NCBI GenBank assembly: GCA_015060455.1
Contig: SUYM01000015.1
Location: forward strand, 1 to 64,000
Reading direction: 5' to 3'
DNA: 64,000 bases
From: Bacteroidales bacterium
GTDB lineage: Bacteria > Bacteroidota > Bacteroidia > Bacteroidales > UBA932
Part shown: positions 26,152 to 34,121 of the stretch, one piece after another
Layout: each line of letters starts with the position of its first letter
How positions within the stretch are numbered: the first letter of the stretch is position 1
The notes under the pieces: generated by a model
The model's database searches: none
The model's input: the letters and a program-made list of their open reading frames with translations, nothing else
What the model was told of the DNA's origin: nothing
Position numbers and translations under genes: made by a program

Positions 26152-26939
26152 TGAAGGCCATGAATATTATAGCAGCAGTCTGCTTCATGTTTGTGGCTGC
26201 TGTCCCTTCCATTGCTCAGACCGATGGAAGCAGAAATAAGGAACTCCATCTTGGGAGCGAACTGGTGCCGAAGGATACTACCAGAAAGGTCCGTTTCAAA
26301 AACCGTCTCATTGCTCCAAAAGGGGAGTGGCAGTGCGGTATATCGGTAATGTATGCAAATTTCTCTACTTCCGATAGCGAGTACATGATGCTGCTGCAAG
26401 GCGTTTCTGCCAATGCTTCCATGTTCAGGGTTGCTCCGCAGGCAGCCTACACCTTTGCAAACAATCATGCAGTGGGAGTCATGTTTCAATATACCAATAT
26501 CAATGGAGGTGTAGATACGGCAACCGCTGATCTTCTCGGCAATTTTGAAATCTCCGTTCAGGATTTGAATGCAAGTTCGCGTGGATTGAGCGCAAGTGTG
26601 TTCCAACGGTCATACTGGGGCTTGGATAAGAGAGGCAGGGTCGGTATCTTCTGGGATTATATCCTCGGATATACAAGAAAGAATGTTTCCTTTTCATCAG
26701 GTGGAGCCTCTGCCCCATATACAATCACGCATAAGGCACATCTGGGATTTGCGCCAGGTATTGTCTATTATCCGATGAATAATGTTTCTGTTCAGGTCTG
26801 CCTATGTCTTGCCGATGTCTCATACAACTATGTACGGGCATATGAAGGTAAATCAGTGGTTGGAACAAGACATGCATGGAAGGCTCAGGCCAATATTAAT
26901 GTATTGGATCTGAATTTCGGACTAACTATACATTTTTAG
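26148..26939 (+). CDS. Outer-membrane beta-barrel protein, second of pair
   Basis: A 263-residue barrel protein with a signal peptide (MNIIAAVCFMFVAAVPSIAQ), strands of barrel type and a C-terminal Phe (LDLNFGLTIHF). The ATG at 26148 overlaps the previous stop as ATGA, a coupled start; an in-frame extension to 26004 lies inside the previous gene and is rejected. The mature part starts with KELHLGSELVPKDTTRKVRF and then follows the same plan as the previous barrel. The pair probably arose by duplication. The next gene begins 1 bp after its stop. Confidence 0.77.
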   Translation: MMKAMNIIAAVCFMFVAAVPSIAQTDGSRNKELHLGSELVPKDTTRKVRFKNRLIAPKGEWQCGISVMYANFSTSDSEYMMLLQGVSANASMFRVAPQAAYTFANNHAVGVMFQYTNINGGVDTATADLLGNFEISVQDLNASSRGLSASVFQRSYWGLDKRGRVGIFWDYILGYTRKNVSFSSGGASAPYTITHKAHLGFAPGIVYYPMNNVSVQVCLCLADVSYNYVRAYEGKSVVGTRHAWKAQANINVLDLNFGLTIHF

Positions 26940-26940
26940 A

Positions 26941-28620
26941 ATGAAGAAACTCCTGTTATATATATCAGTATTGGCAATTTTCCAGGGATGTATCACTAAT
27001 GATATTCCATATCCTGTACTCGTGCCGAATATAATATCTCTTGAAGTGGAAGGCAGCGAATCTGTTGTCATCAATCATAACAATAGAGTGGTCACGGTCA
27101 ATTTTCCGGAGACTGCCGATCTGAGATATGTGAATATCACATCTGTGCAGTTCGATCAGCCGATGACAACCTCATCACAGAGTATTACGGGCGTTCATGA
27201 TATGTCAAAGTCATCTTTGGTTTTCACGTTGCATACATATGATGATTATGTCTGGAAAATTGAAGCAGTCCGTAACATCGAGAGATATTTCACTGTTACC
27301 GGACAGGTGGGAAGTTCTGTGATTGATCCGGAAAACAAACGTGTTCTTGTAAGTGTTTCCAAGAACATCAATCTGTCATGTGTCGAGGTGACATCGTTGA
27401 AATTGGGACCATCAGACGGACTGACCACATATGTACCGGCCTTGTCTGATATAGTAGGTTCGTATCTGGATCTATCGGAAAAGTATCCTGTCGAGGTGAC
27501 AATGTTTGAGCAGAGCGAGGTGTGGAACATATATGCTGAGACTGCGACAACTACTGTGACTCTTGTTAATGTAAATCCTTGGGCGACAGAGGTTTATTTC
27601 ACATCGTCCGCGATTGCAGGAATGGATAACGGGTTCCAGTTCAGAAAGAAGGGCGAGGACACGTGGATTGATGTTCCGGATATGTATATAACATCTGACG
27701 GCGGAACTTATATCGCACATGTTCCGGGACTTGAACCTGAAACCACATATGAAGTTATAGCATATTGCGGCAATGACAGGACAGATGCACAGGAGTTTAC
27801 AACAACTTCGATGCTCCAGTTGCCGAACAGCAGTTTTGAATATGCAAGCAAGGTGGCAGGCTCAAATTACTATAAGTTTTACGATCCGAACTGTGGTGTG
27901 TCAGAGGGTATGACCATGTTCTGGGGTTCCGGCAACGGTGAAGGTTCCGAGGGAGTAAACGGTTCTGCAAATATGGGAGTCGTGATTACATACATTGATA
28001 CTGAGGAGAAGGTTGACGGTAATCAGTCTGTCAGAGCACAGACGGGTGCTACGGCAGGTATGCTTGCGGCAGGAAACCTCTTCACCGGTCAGTTTGCCGG
28101 ACTCGTGGAAACAAAGGGCGGTAAGGTTAATTTCGGACGTCCATGGACTACACGACCAAAGGCTCTTAAACTTTATTGTAAGTATTCAACCGGAAAAATG
28201 GATATTATCAAAGGTATGCCGCCAGGGGTCTCATTGTCAAATGCAGATTATGACCGCGCTCAGATAAAAATTGCTCTTGGAACATGGAGTGAGCGTGACT
28301 ATGGTGGAACTCCTGAGAGTCCGGTGCTGGTGAATACGACTGATGCTTCAACCTTTGTAGATTTCTATACAGACGAATGTACTATCGCAAACGGAGAACT
28401 GATCATCTACAATGACGGTTATTCCATCAACAGGTCAGAGAAGGTGAGTGATGATACAGGACAATGGATTGAGTACACAATCCCGATTGATTATCGGGAT
28501 ATCGAGACTATGCCAACGCATATAATCATCTCTTGCGCAGCCTCCCAGTATGGAGACTATTTCTCAGGATACAGCGCCTCTACCTTATGGCTCGATGCTT
28601 TTGAATTGATATACGAATAA
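26941..28620 (+). CDS. PCMD-domain lipoprotein
   Basis: A 559-residue lipoprotein: MKKLLLYISVLAIFQGC, lipobox FQGC. The N-terminal two-thirds hold two Ig-like modules (residues about 25-190) and an Fn3-like module (about 190-285, ending ETTYEVIAYCG). The PCMD domain spans about 295-559, starting PNSSFEYASK and ending LWLDAFELIYE. Segments such as FYDPNCGV, ANGELIIYNDGYSIN and HIIISCAASQ are nearly identical to the PCMD domain of 23574-25409. It closes the operon and converges with the PqqD-like gene, leaving only 10 bp between their stops. The likely role is a surface-exposed glycan-binding lipoprotein; this is inference. Confidence 0.83.
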   Translation: MKKLLLYISVLAIFQGCITNDIPYPVLVPNIISLEVEGSESVVINHNNRVVTVNFPETADLRYVNITSVQFDQPMTTSSQSITGVHDMSKSSLVFTLHTYDDYVWKIEAVRNIERYFTVTGQVGSSVIDPENKRVLVSVSKNINLSCVEVTSLKLGPSDGLTTYVPALSDIVGSYLDLSEKYPVEVTMFEQSEVWNIYAETATTTVTLVNVNPWATEVYFTSSAIAGMDNGFQFRKKGEDTWIDVPDMYITSDGGTYIAHVPGLEPETTYEVIAYCGNDRTDAQEFTTTSMLQLPNSSFEYASKVAGSNYYKFYDPNCGVSEGMTMFWGSGNGEGSEGVNGSANMGVVITYIDTEEKVDGNQSVRAQTGATAGMLAAGNLFTGQFAGLVETKGGKVNFGRPWTTRPKALKLYCKYSTGKMDIIKGMPPGVSLSNADYDRAQIKIALGTWSERDYGGTPESPVLVNTTDASTFVDFYTDECTIANGELIIYNDGYSINRSEKVSDDTGQWIEYTIPIDYRDIETMPTHIIISCAASQYGDYFSGYSASTLWLDAFELIYE

Positions 28621-28630
28621 ACAATAAGTG

Positions 28631-28897
28631 TTATTCTGCAATGCCCGCTTCAACCCAGGACTTGCACAGGTTTGCCGAGTCGGTCAGGGCAAGTTCCATG
28701 TCGATTTCATATTCATCGACCAGAAGTTGTGCCATCTGCTCTGTTGTGAACTCCTTGCCTTCAAGGGCTTTCCAGAGGAAGGCTGCTGTGGTGTTGAGTG
28801 AGATTAGTTTGTTGAAGTTGATGTGCTGAAGTCCCTCAGCAGCAACTATGTGTTCTCCGCACATTTCGCGGAGTACGAATCCGTCCTTGATTTTCAT
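28631..28897 (-). CDS. PqqD-family protein (RiPP-recognition fold)
   Basis: An 88-residue protein with the PqqD/RRE pattern: a short N-terminal strand set (FVLREMCGEHIVAAEG), then INFNKLISLNTTAAFLWKAL, then a winged helix with VDEYEIDMELALTDSANLCKSW. PqqD-like proteins bind the leader of ribosomally made peptides and present it to a modifying enzyme, usually a radical-SAM protein; Bacteroidales also carry stand-alone copies whose role is unknown. No radical-SAM or other modifying enzyme is visible in this window. It has its own canonical promoter and convergently faces the DUF4493/PCMD operon. A link with the small peptides at 17171 and 52087 is possible but unproven. Confidence 0.8.
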   Translation of the reverse strand: MKIKDGFVLREMCGEHIVAAEGLQHINFNKLISLNTTAAFLWKALEGKEFTTEQMAQLLVDEYEIDMELALTDSANLCKSWVEAGIAE

Positions 28898-28917
28898 GAT
28901 GTCGGTTTTTGTTTGGG

Positions 28918-28949
28918 CAAAATTACTTATATTCTTTCAATATGCAAAA
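28918..28949 (-). promoter_or_regulatory. Canonical -33/-7 promoter of the PqqD-like gene
   Basis: On the minus strand TTTTG (28945-28949) is followed after 19 bp by TAATTTTG (28918-28925). This is the Bacteroidetes -33 TTTG / -7 TAnnTTTG pair at the expected spacing, about 20 bp before the start codon. It is the best promoter in the window. Confidence 0.75.
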
Positions 28950-28959
28950 TCGGATTTCG

Positions 28960-29022
28960 GATCCTTCACTGCGTTCAGGATGACAGGGAGATGTTCAGGA
29001 TGACAGGGGGACGCTGCGCATC
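28960..29022. repeat. TTCAGGATGACAGGG repeats
   Basis: Two close copies of TTCAGGATGACAGGG (around 28975 and 28994), preceded by GATCCTTCACTGCG. They belong to the short intergenic repeat class seen at 4995, 30842 and 58996. They sit between uup and the PqqD-like gene. Confidence 0.65.
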
Positions 29023-30825
29023 TCAGGACGAGAGGTCCGATAATTCAAGCCAGCGCATTTCCTTTTCGTCAGTCTCTTCCATGATCCTGCCGATGCGCTC
29101 CGATGTCTCTTGCAGTTTATCAAATGGGAGGGTGCCGCTGCTTAATGCCTCCTCCAAGCCGGCCTTCTCTGCCGCCAGGGCTTCAAGGTCCTTCTCTATC
29201 TGCTCCAGTTCCTTCTGCTCCTTGTAGGTCAACTTGCGTTTCTGCGGCTGCGCATCTGCCTGAGGCACAAACTCTTTGCTTCCCTTTGCCGACTTGTCTG
29301 CGGCTCTTTCCTTCGCCTTCTGCTCTGCCTCGTATTCCTTTATATATTCCCTGTACTCGCTGTATGTGCCCACAAAGTCCTTCACGACTCCATTGCCGCA
29401 GAAGATGAACAGGTGATCCGCGAGTTTGTCAAGGAAATGACGGTCATGCGAGACGATGATCAGGGAACCGCTGAACTCTTTAAGATATTCTTCGAGGATA
29501 TTCAGTGTTACGATGTCCAGATCGTTTGTGGGCTCGTCGAGAATGAGGAGATTGGGCTGCTGCATAAGTATGGTCAGCAGGTACAGACGGCGTTTTTCTC
29601 CTCCGCTGAGCCTCTCAACCTTGTTGTTAAGCATCTCGTGAGGGAAGAGGAAACGGTTCAGCAGCCATGTGTCGTTAACAATGTCCAGAACTGTGTCGTC
29701 CGGATTGAAATTCATGCCGCTCTGATGGTAGTAGCCTATTTTCAGGGATTCACCGCGCTCGATTGTGCCGGAGAGCGTGCCTGGATCGTCCTCAAAGAAC
29801 CTTCCCGTAAGGATGTTCAGGAAAGTGGATTTGCCGGCTCCGTTGCGTCCGACGATACCCACCTTCTCATATCTTTGGAAATTATATGTGAACCTGTCAA
29901 GATAGCAGTCATCTCCATAGAAGAAACTCAGGTCCTTGCAGTTGATGATCTTGGTGCCGAGCCTTGTTCCGCCCTTGACCGCCTCCATGCTGACCTGCTT
30001 CTGGGTATAGACCTGTGATGCCCTGTCTTTGAGGTCGTAGAAGGCGTTTATCCTGTATCTTGCCTTGCCTGTGCGGGCGCATGGGGTGCTGCGTATCCAT
30101 TCCAGTTCGCGGCGGAGAATGTTGCGTACCTTGTCTGTCTCTGCATTGTAGTTCGCTATCCTCTCTTCGCGTTTTTCGAGGAAGTTCTGGTAGTTGCCGC
30201 GGTAGGTGTATATGGCTCCGTGATCCATCTCCATGACTGTGTTGCACACCCTGTCAAGGAAATACCTGTCGTGTGTAACCATCAGCAGAGTGCAGCGCGA
30301 GCGGCTCAGATAGCCTTCCAGAAACTCGATGGCATCTATGTCCAGGTGGTTGGTGGGCTCGTCCATGATGAAGAACTCCGCTTCCGAAGCCAGCATCTGG
30401 GTGAGTGCGACTCTCTTGACCTCGCCTCCCGAGAGTTCCTTCATCTTCTGCTCCGGATCGGACAGGTTGAAGTTGGTCAGGAACTTTATGACTCTCCGCT
30501 CATACTCCCACAGGTGTTCCTGGTCAAGTCCCTTTGTGAATTCCTCCGAAGAGGACATTATCTGCTCGAATATTGTCTTTTCTCCGTCAAAAGGGTAGTC
30601 CTGTTCCAGAAATGCTATCCTGATGTCTTTCAGAAACATGATCTTTCCACCGGAGTCAGACTTGTCCTTGCCTGCGAGAATGCGCATCAGCGAGGTCTTG
30701 CCGGTGCCATTGGGGGCAATGAGAGCGATCTTGTCGCCCTCATTTATGTTGAACCCGATCTTCTCGAACAGAATTTTCGGACCGTAACTCTTCGAAATAT
30801 TCTCTATCTGCAGATAACTGGCCAT
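29023..30825 (-). CDS. uup: ABC-F ATPase, Uup type
   Basis: A 600-residue soluble protein with two ABC domains in tandem. The first has Walker A APNGTGKTS, signature ELSGGEVKR and Walker B FFIMDEPTNHLD; the second has GRNGAGKST, RLSGGEKRR and LLILDEPTNDLD. A long charged linker joins them, and a Lys/Glu-rich C-terminal coiled coil (about 530-600) follows. There are no transmembrane segments, so it is an ABC-F translation factor or DNA-linked Uup rather than a transporter. The coiled-coil tail favours Uup. It may be co-transcribed with trkA, from which it is separated by an 88-bp repeat-filled gap. Confidence 0.88.
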   Translation of the reverse strand: MASYLQIENISKSYGPKILFEKIGFNINEGDKIALIAPNGTGKTSLMRILAGKDKSDSGGKIMFLKDIRIAFLEQDYPFDGEKTIFEQIMSSSEEFTKGLDQEHLWEYERRVIKFLTNFNLSDPEQKMKELSGGEVKRVALTQMLASEAEFFIMDEPTNHLDIDAIEFLEGYLSRSRCTLLMVTHDRYFLDRVCNTVMEMDHGAIYTYRGNYQNFLEKREERIANYNAETDKVRNILRRELEWIRSTPCARTGKARYRINAFYDLKDRASQVYTQKQVSMEAVKGGTRLGTKIINCKDLSFFYGDDCYLDRFTYNFQRYEKVGIVGRNGAGKSTFLNILTGRFFEDDPGTLSGTIERGESLKIGYYHQSGMNFNPDDTVLDIVNDTWLLNRFLFPHEMLNNKVERLSGGEKRRLYLLTILMQQPNLLILDEPTNDLDIVTLNILEEYLKEFSGSLIIVSHDRHFLDKLADHLFIFCGNGVVKDFVGTYSEYREYIKEYEAEQKAKERAADKSAKGSKEFVPQADAQPQKRKLTYKEQKELEQIEKDLEALAAEKAGLEEALSSGTLPFDKLQETSERIGRIMEETDEKEMRWLELSDLSS

Positions 30826-30841
30826 AATAATTGTTTAGTAT

Positions 30842-30907
30842 AGATTCCTCGACTCGCTACGCTCGCTCGGAATGACAGAGAGGGCTACGCTCGCTCGGAA
30901 TGACAGC
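30842..30907. repeat. CTACGCTCGCTCGGAATGACAG repeats
   Basis: Two copies of the core CTACGCTCGCTCGGAATGAC (from about 30858 and from about 30885) separate trkA from uup. Same repeat class as at 1298. Confidence 0.7.
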
Positions 30908-30913
30908 GGGGCG

Positions 30914-32272
30914 CTATTTGAAGAATTTATCCACCTCCTTCACGGCCTCCGGAAGGGCGAAGACTGCAACGCGGTCATACGCCTCAATCTTGGTGTCACC
31001 GACAGCGATATATGACTCGTTACCTCTTATGACACCGCCGATGATGGCATTCTGAGGAAATTTCATATCCTTCAAGGCACATTGGGTGATCTTTGTGTCC
31101 GGAGCGACGATATATTCAAGTACTTCGGCATTTGTACCGCTCATATATTTGATGAAACGCACCTTGCTGCTTAGTGTGAACTTGAATATACGGCTTGCAG
31201 TGATGAGTTTCTTGTTGATCACCGCATCCACTCCCATGCTCTCAGCGAGTTTTATATATTCAAGGTTCTCAACCTCCGCGATAGTCCTCTGAACGCCGAA
31301 TCCCTTTGCTGCCACGCAGGCAAGTATATTGGTCTCAGTGCTGTTGGTAACCGCCACAAATGCGTCGTAATCCCTTATGGATTCCTCAAACAGCATGTCT
31401 GAATTTCTGCCGTCTCCGTTGACCACCGTTACGTTGTCAGGGAGTTTTTCCGAGAGGTCGAGACATTTCTCCTTGTTGAGTTCGATGAGTTTTATCGAAT
31501 CTATCTGCTTTGCAAGTTGCTTTGCAAGTATTTCACCGGTCGGGCTTCCTCCGAGAATCATCACCTTGTTGACCTCGATGTTCTGCTTTCCTACATATTT
31601 GAGGAGCATATCCATACCCTCCCGCTTCGAAATGATGAATACAAGGTCGTGGTACTTGAACTTGGTGTCGGACTTAGGTATGATGGTTTCGTTCTTGCGG
31701 GATATTGCCACTACTCTGAACTTGAATCCCTCCTCCTGAGCCAATTGGCTGAATTCCATCATGTTCATTCCTATGAGAGGGGAGTCATCTTCCAGTTTGA
31801 AGACTGCCATGTGGAGTTTTCCTCTCGCAAATTCAAGCGAGTCAGATGAGGCTGTGCGCTTGAGCAGGTCCATGATTTCTCCCGCTGCAATCTTCTCAGG
31901 ATAGAACATCAGGTCGATGCCCATTTCTGTGAACAGATATTTGTTCTCGTATGAGAGATACTCCTCGTTGTTGATTCGCGCTGTCGCCTTCTTGCTTCCG
32001 AGTTTCTTTGCGAGCATGGCGCTGACAATGTTCACATCCTGTGATTCTGACGGGTTTACAGCGATGAAAAGGTCGGCAGATGCCACTCCTGCCTCTGTCA
32101 GGACCGCTATTGAAGACGGGTTTCCCTCGACAGTTACAACGTCTGCAACCGCTCCGAGGCTCTCCAACCTATCTGAACGGACATCGATCACTGTAATATC
32201 ATTTGACTCATTGCTGAGCATCTTGGCAAGGTGAGAACCGACCTCACCGGCACCTGCAATCACTATTTTCAT
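30914..32272 (-). CDS. trkA: Trk potassium-transport regulatory protein TrkA
   Basis: Cytosolic peripheral subunit that binds NAD(H) and gates the TrkH/TrkG potassium channel. The 452-residue protein has two RCK halves, each with a Rossmann N-domain and a TrkA_C domain. The first Rossmann motif is IVIAGAGEVGSHLA (residues 3-16) and the second is VMILGGSPTGEILA (about residue 232). Asp in VIDVRSD and Glu in LIELNKE end the strands that bind the ribose. Length matches E. coli TrkA. trkH, often adjacent in other Bacteroidetes, is not next to it here, so the channel must be encoded elsewhere. Confidence 0.94.
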   Translation of the reverse strand: MKIVIAGAGEVGSHLAKMLSNESNDITVIDVRSDRLESLGAVADVVTVEGNPSSIAVLTEAGVASADLFIAVNPSESQDVNIVSAMLAKKLGSKKATARINNEEYLSYENKYLFTEMGIDLMFYPEKIAAGEIMDLLKRTASSDSLEFARGKLHMAVFKLEDDSPLIGMNMMEFSQLAQEEGFKFRVVAISRKNETIIPKSDTKFKYHDLVFIISKREGMDMLLKYVGKQNIEVNKVMILGGSPTGEILAKQLAKQIDSIKLIELNKEKCLDLSEKLPDNVTVVNGDGRNSDMLFEESIRDYDAFVAVTNSTETNILACVAAKGFGVQRTIAEVENLEYIKLAESMGVDAVINKKLITASRIFKFTLSSKVRFIKYMSGTNAEVLEYIVAPDTKITQCALKDMKFPQNAIIGGVIRGNESYIAVGDTKIEAYDRVAVFALPEAVKEVDKFFK

Positions 32273-32290
32273 ACATTATACATTTTATTA

Positions 32291-32342
32291 CCACGTCATT
32301 GCGAGCGTAGTTTACGTCATTGCGAGCGTAGCGTGGCAATCT
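32291..32342. repeat. GTCATTGCGAGCGTAG repeats
   Basis: Two copies of ACGTCATTGCGAGCGTAG (about 32293 and 32313), ending GCGTGGCAATCT. This is the well-known CATTGCGAG...GTGGCAATC intergenic repeat found in many Bacteroidota genomes, here between the GT2 gene and trkA. Confidence 0.75.
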
Positions 32343-33450
32343 ATATCCTATAAAAATCCTCTTCAATTATAAAACTGAATATATTCTCCCCCTTCAACAG
32401 GCTTTGCAGCACTATCCATCTTCCATATATTCCAGTCACGCCGACCTCTGAACCGACTTTTCCGAGATATTCCGCAATTTCATCTCTGCCCTTCTGCTGT
32501 CTCAGAAGATGATATTCCTTATGCGCCTTGCATACAGCCTTGAAGTTTTTCCATCGGAAGGTCAGCAGATATACGCCGGCAGACATCCAGTCCAGCATTC
32601 GTCTTGCATATATCCTTCTTCCGGCCCTTCTGTACCCTCTTTTTGCAGCCCTCCTTGCCGATTGTCCCTTCCTGTATTCCTCCAATGCAAAGGTCCTTGC
32701 AAGGTTGTTGTCCAGCATCAGGAGGTTGTTGCGATAGTTCAGGAAGAGTTTGAATGGAGATGTTGCCGGGAGGGTACCTCCACCGACATGATATACGACA
32801 GACTGAGGTACTACATTGACTTTCCAGCCTTCCAACTGCATCCGCCAGCACAGGTCGATCTCCTCCATGTGGGCAAAGAATCTTTCATCAAGCCCTCCAA
32901 GACTCTCATATACGCTGCTGCGCACCATCAGGCAGGCACCGGTCGCCCAGAATACCTCGGCAGGGGAGTCATATTGCCCCCTGTCAGTCTCTGTGCGTTT
33001 CAGGATACGTCCTCTGCAGAACGGATATCCGAACGTGTCAATGTATCCTCCGGCAGCACCGGCGTATTCGAACCTGTCTCTGTCCTGATAACTGTGCAGT
33101 TTCGGAGCGCAGGCCCCGCATTCAGGATGGGTGTCCATCCATTCCACAAGCGGTTCAAGCCAGCCTTCGCTCACCTCGATGTCGGAGTTGATAAGGACGA
33201 AATATTCACTGTCGATCTCCTTGAAAGCCCTGTTGTAGCCACCTGTGAAGCCGAGATTCTTCTCAAAGTGCAAGGTCCTCACCTGAGGGAAGACCTCCTT
33301 CATCACCATCATGCTGTCGTCACACGAGTCGTTGTCAGCGACTATAACTTCCGCATCCTTGACCTGGGCCACAGAATGCAGCAAACCCGGAAGAAACTTC
33401 CTGAGAAAGTCTTCCGTGTTCCAGTTAAGTATGACGACGGCGGTTTTCAT
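32341..33450 (-). CDS. Family 2 glycosyltransferase
   Basis: A 369-residue GT-A-fold glycosyltransferase. Key features are VVILNWNTEDFL at the N-terminus, VIVADNDSCDDS, the DXD-like LINSDIEV, and a WATGACLMVRSSVYESLGGLDERFFAHMEEIDLCWR block typical of rhamnosyltransferase-like GT2 enzymes with an ED-containing catalytic region. A C-terminal basic segment (RKGQSARRAAKRGYRRAGRR) precedes a hydrophobic stretch, suggesting membrane association. It probably transfers a sugar during surface polysaccharide assembly. It starts 3 bp after the stop of slyD in a minus-strand operon. No other polysaccharide genes surround it. Confidence 0.9.
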   Translation of the reverse strand: MKTAVVILNWNTEDFLRKFLPGLLHSVAQVKDAEVIVADNDSCDDSMMVMKEVFPQVRTLHFEKNLGFTGGYNRAFKEIDSEYFVLINSDIEVSEGWLEPLVEWMDTHPECGACAPKLHSYQDRDRFEYAGAAGGYIDTFGYPFCRGRILKRTETDRGQYDSPAEVFWATGACLMVRSSVYESLGGLDERFFAHMEEIDLCWRMQLEGWKVNVVPQSVVYHVGGGTLPATSPFKLFLNYRNNLLMLDNNLARTFALEEYRKGQSARRAAKRGYRRAGRRIYARRMLDWMSAGVYLLTFRWKNFKAVCKAHKEYHLLRQQKGRDEIAEYLGKVGSEVGVTGIYGRWIVLQSLLKGENIFSFIIEEDFYRI

Positions 33451-33453
33451 CTC

Positions 33454-34086
33454 TTAGTGGCAGCCGCAGTTGCATTCGCCCTCGCCGTGACCGCAGCATC
33501 CGTCTTCCTCGTGGTCATGGCATCCGCCGCCGCATTCTCCGTCATGTCCATGGCATCCTCCGCCACATCCGCCGTCATGACCGTGACAGCCTCCGCATTT
33601 GTGGACATATTCGCCGTGCAGACCCTCAGTAAGTTCCTTTTCGGTCGCTTCACGGACTGAGACGATCTCTCCTGTGAAATGCAGGGTCTTGCCTGCCATC
33701 TGGTGGTTGAGGTCCATCTTGACAGTCTCAGGGGTCACTTCAAGGACGATACCTGGAATGACTGCTCCCATGCTGTTGAGCATAGGAATTGTGTTGCCGG
33801 GCACGAGAAGGTCTTCCCGAACCTCTCCGTTTACCTCGAATGCAGTCTTAGGAAGGTCGATAATCCTGTCAGGGTCAATTTCGCCGTATGCGTCAGCCGG
33901 AGCAAGCGTCACGTCGAACTTGTCGCCTGCGCCCATGCCCTCGATATGCGCTTCAAGTTTAGGAAGAAGGCTTCCTGTGCCATGTATATAGTCCAAAGGC
34001 TTATCTGCGGCAGTCTTATCTACCACCACTCCATCTACTTCGAGTTCGTATGTGAACTCCACTACTTTGTTTGATTCGATTTTCAT
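33454..34086 (-). CDS. slyD: FKBP-type peptidyl-prolyl isomerase SlyD
   Basis: A 210-residue cytosolic prolyl isomerase and metallochaperone. The FKBP domain (about 1-70 and 120-145) with the inserted flap (IF domain, about 75-120) is clear: DYIHGTGSLLPKLEAHIEGM and ALAPADAYGE-like LAPADAYGEIDPD are the SlyD core. The C-terminal tail from about residue 160 is rich in Cys and His (11 Cys and 9 His, in GGCHGHDGGC-type repeats) and should bind Ni or Zn. In E. coli SlyD this tail feeds nickel to hydrogenase. The next genes are the tldE/tldD pair, upstream on the same strand. Confidence 0.93.
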   Translation of the reverse strand: MKIESNKVVEFTYELEVDGVVVDKTAADKPLDYIHGTGSLLPKLEAHIEGMGAGDKFDVTLAPADAYGEIDPDRIIDLPKTAFEVNGEVREDLLVPGNTIPMLNSMGAVIPGIVLEVTPETVKMDLNHQMAGKTLHFTGEIVSVREATEKELTEGLHGEYVHKCGGCHGHDGGCGGGCHGHDGECGGGCHDHEEDGCCGHGEGECNCGCH

Positions 34087-34121
34087 ATCTGTATTGTATT
34101 ATATTTCTATTGTTGAGATCC

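Noticed and set aside
32509..33660. 383-codon plus-strand frame opposite the GT2 and slyD genes
   Set aside because: It is antisense to two confidently identified genes, has no domain, and its composition mirrors their codons.
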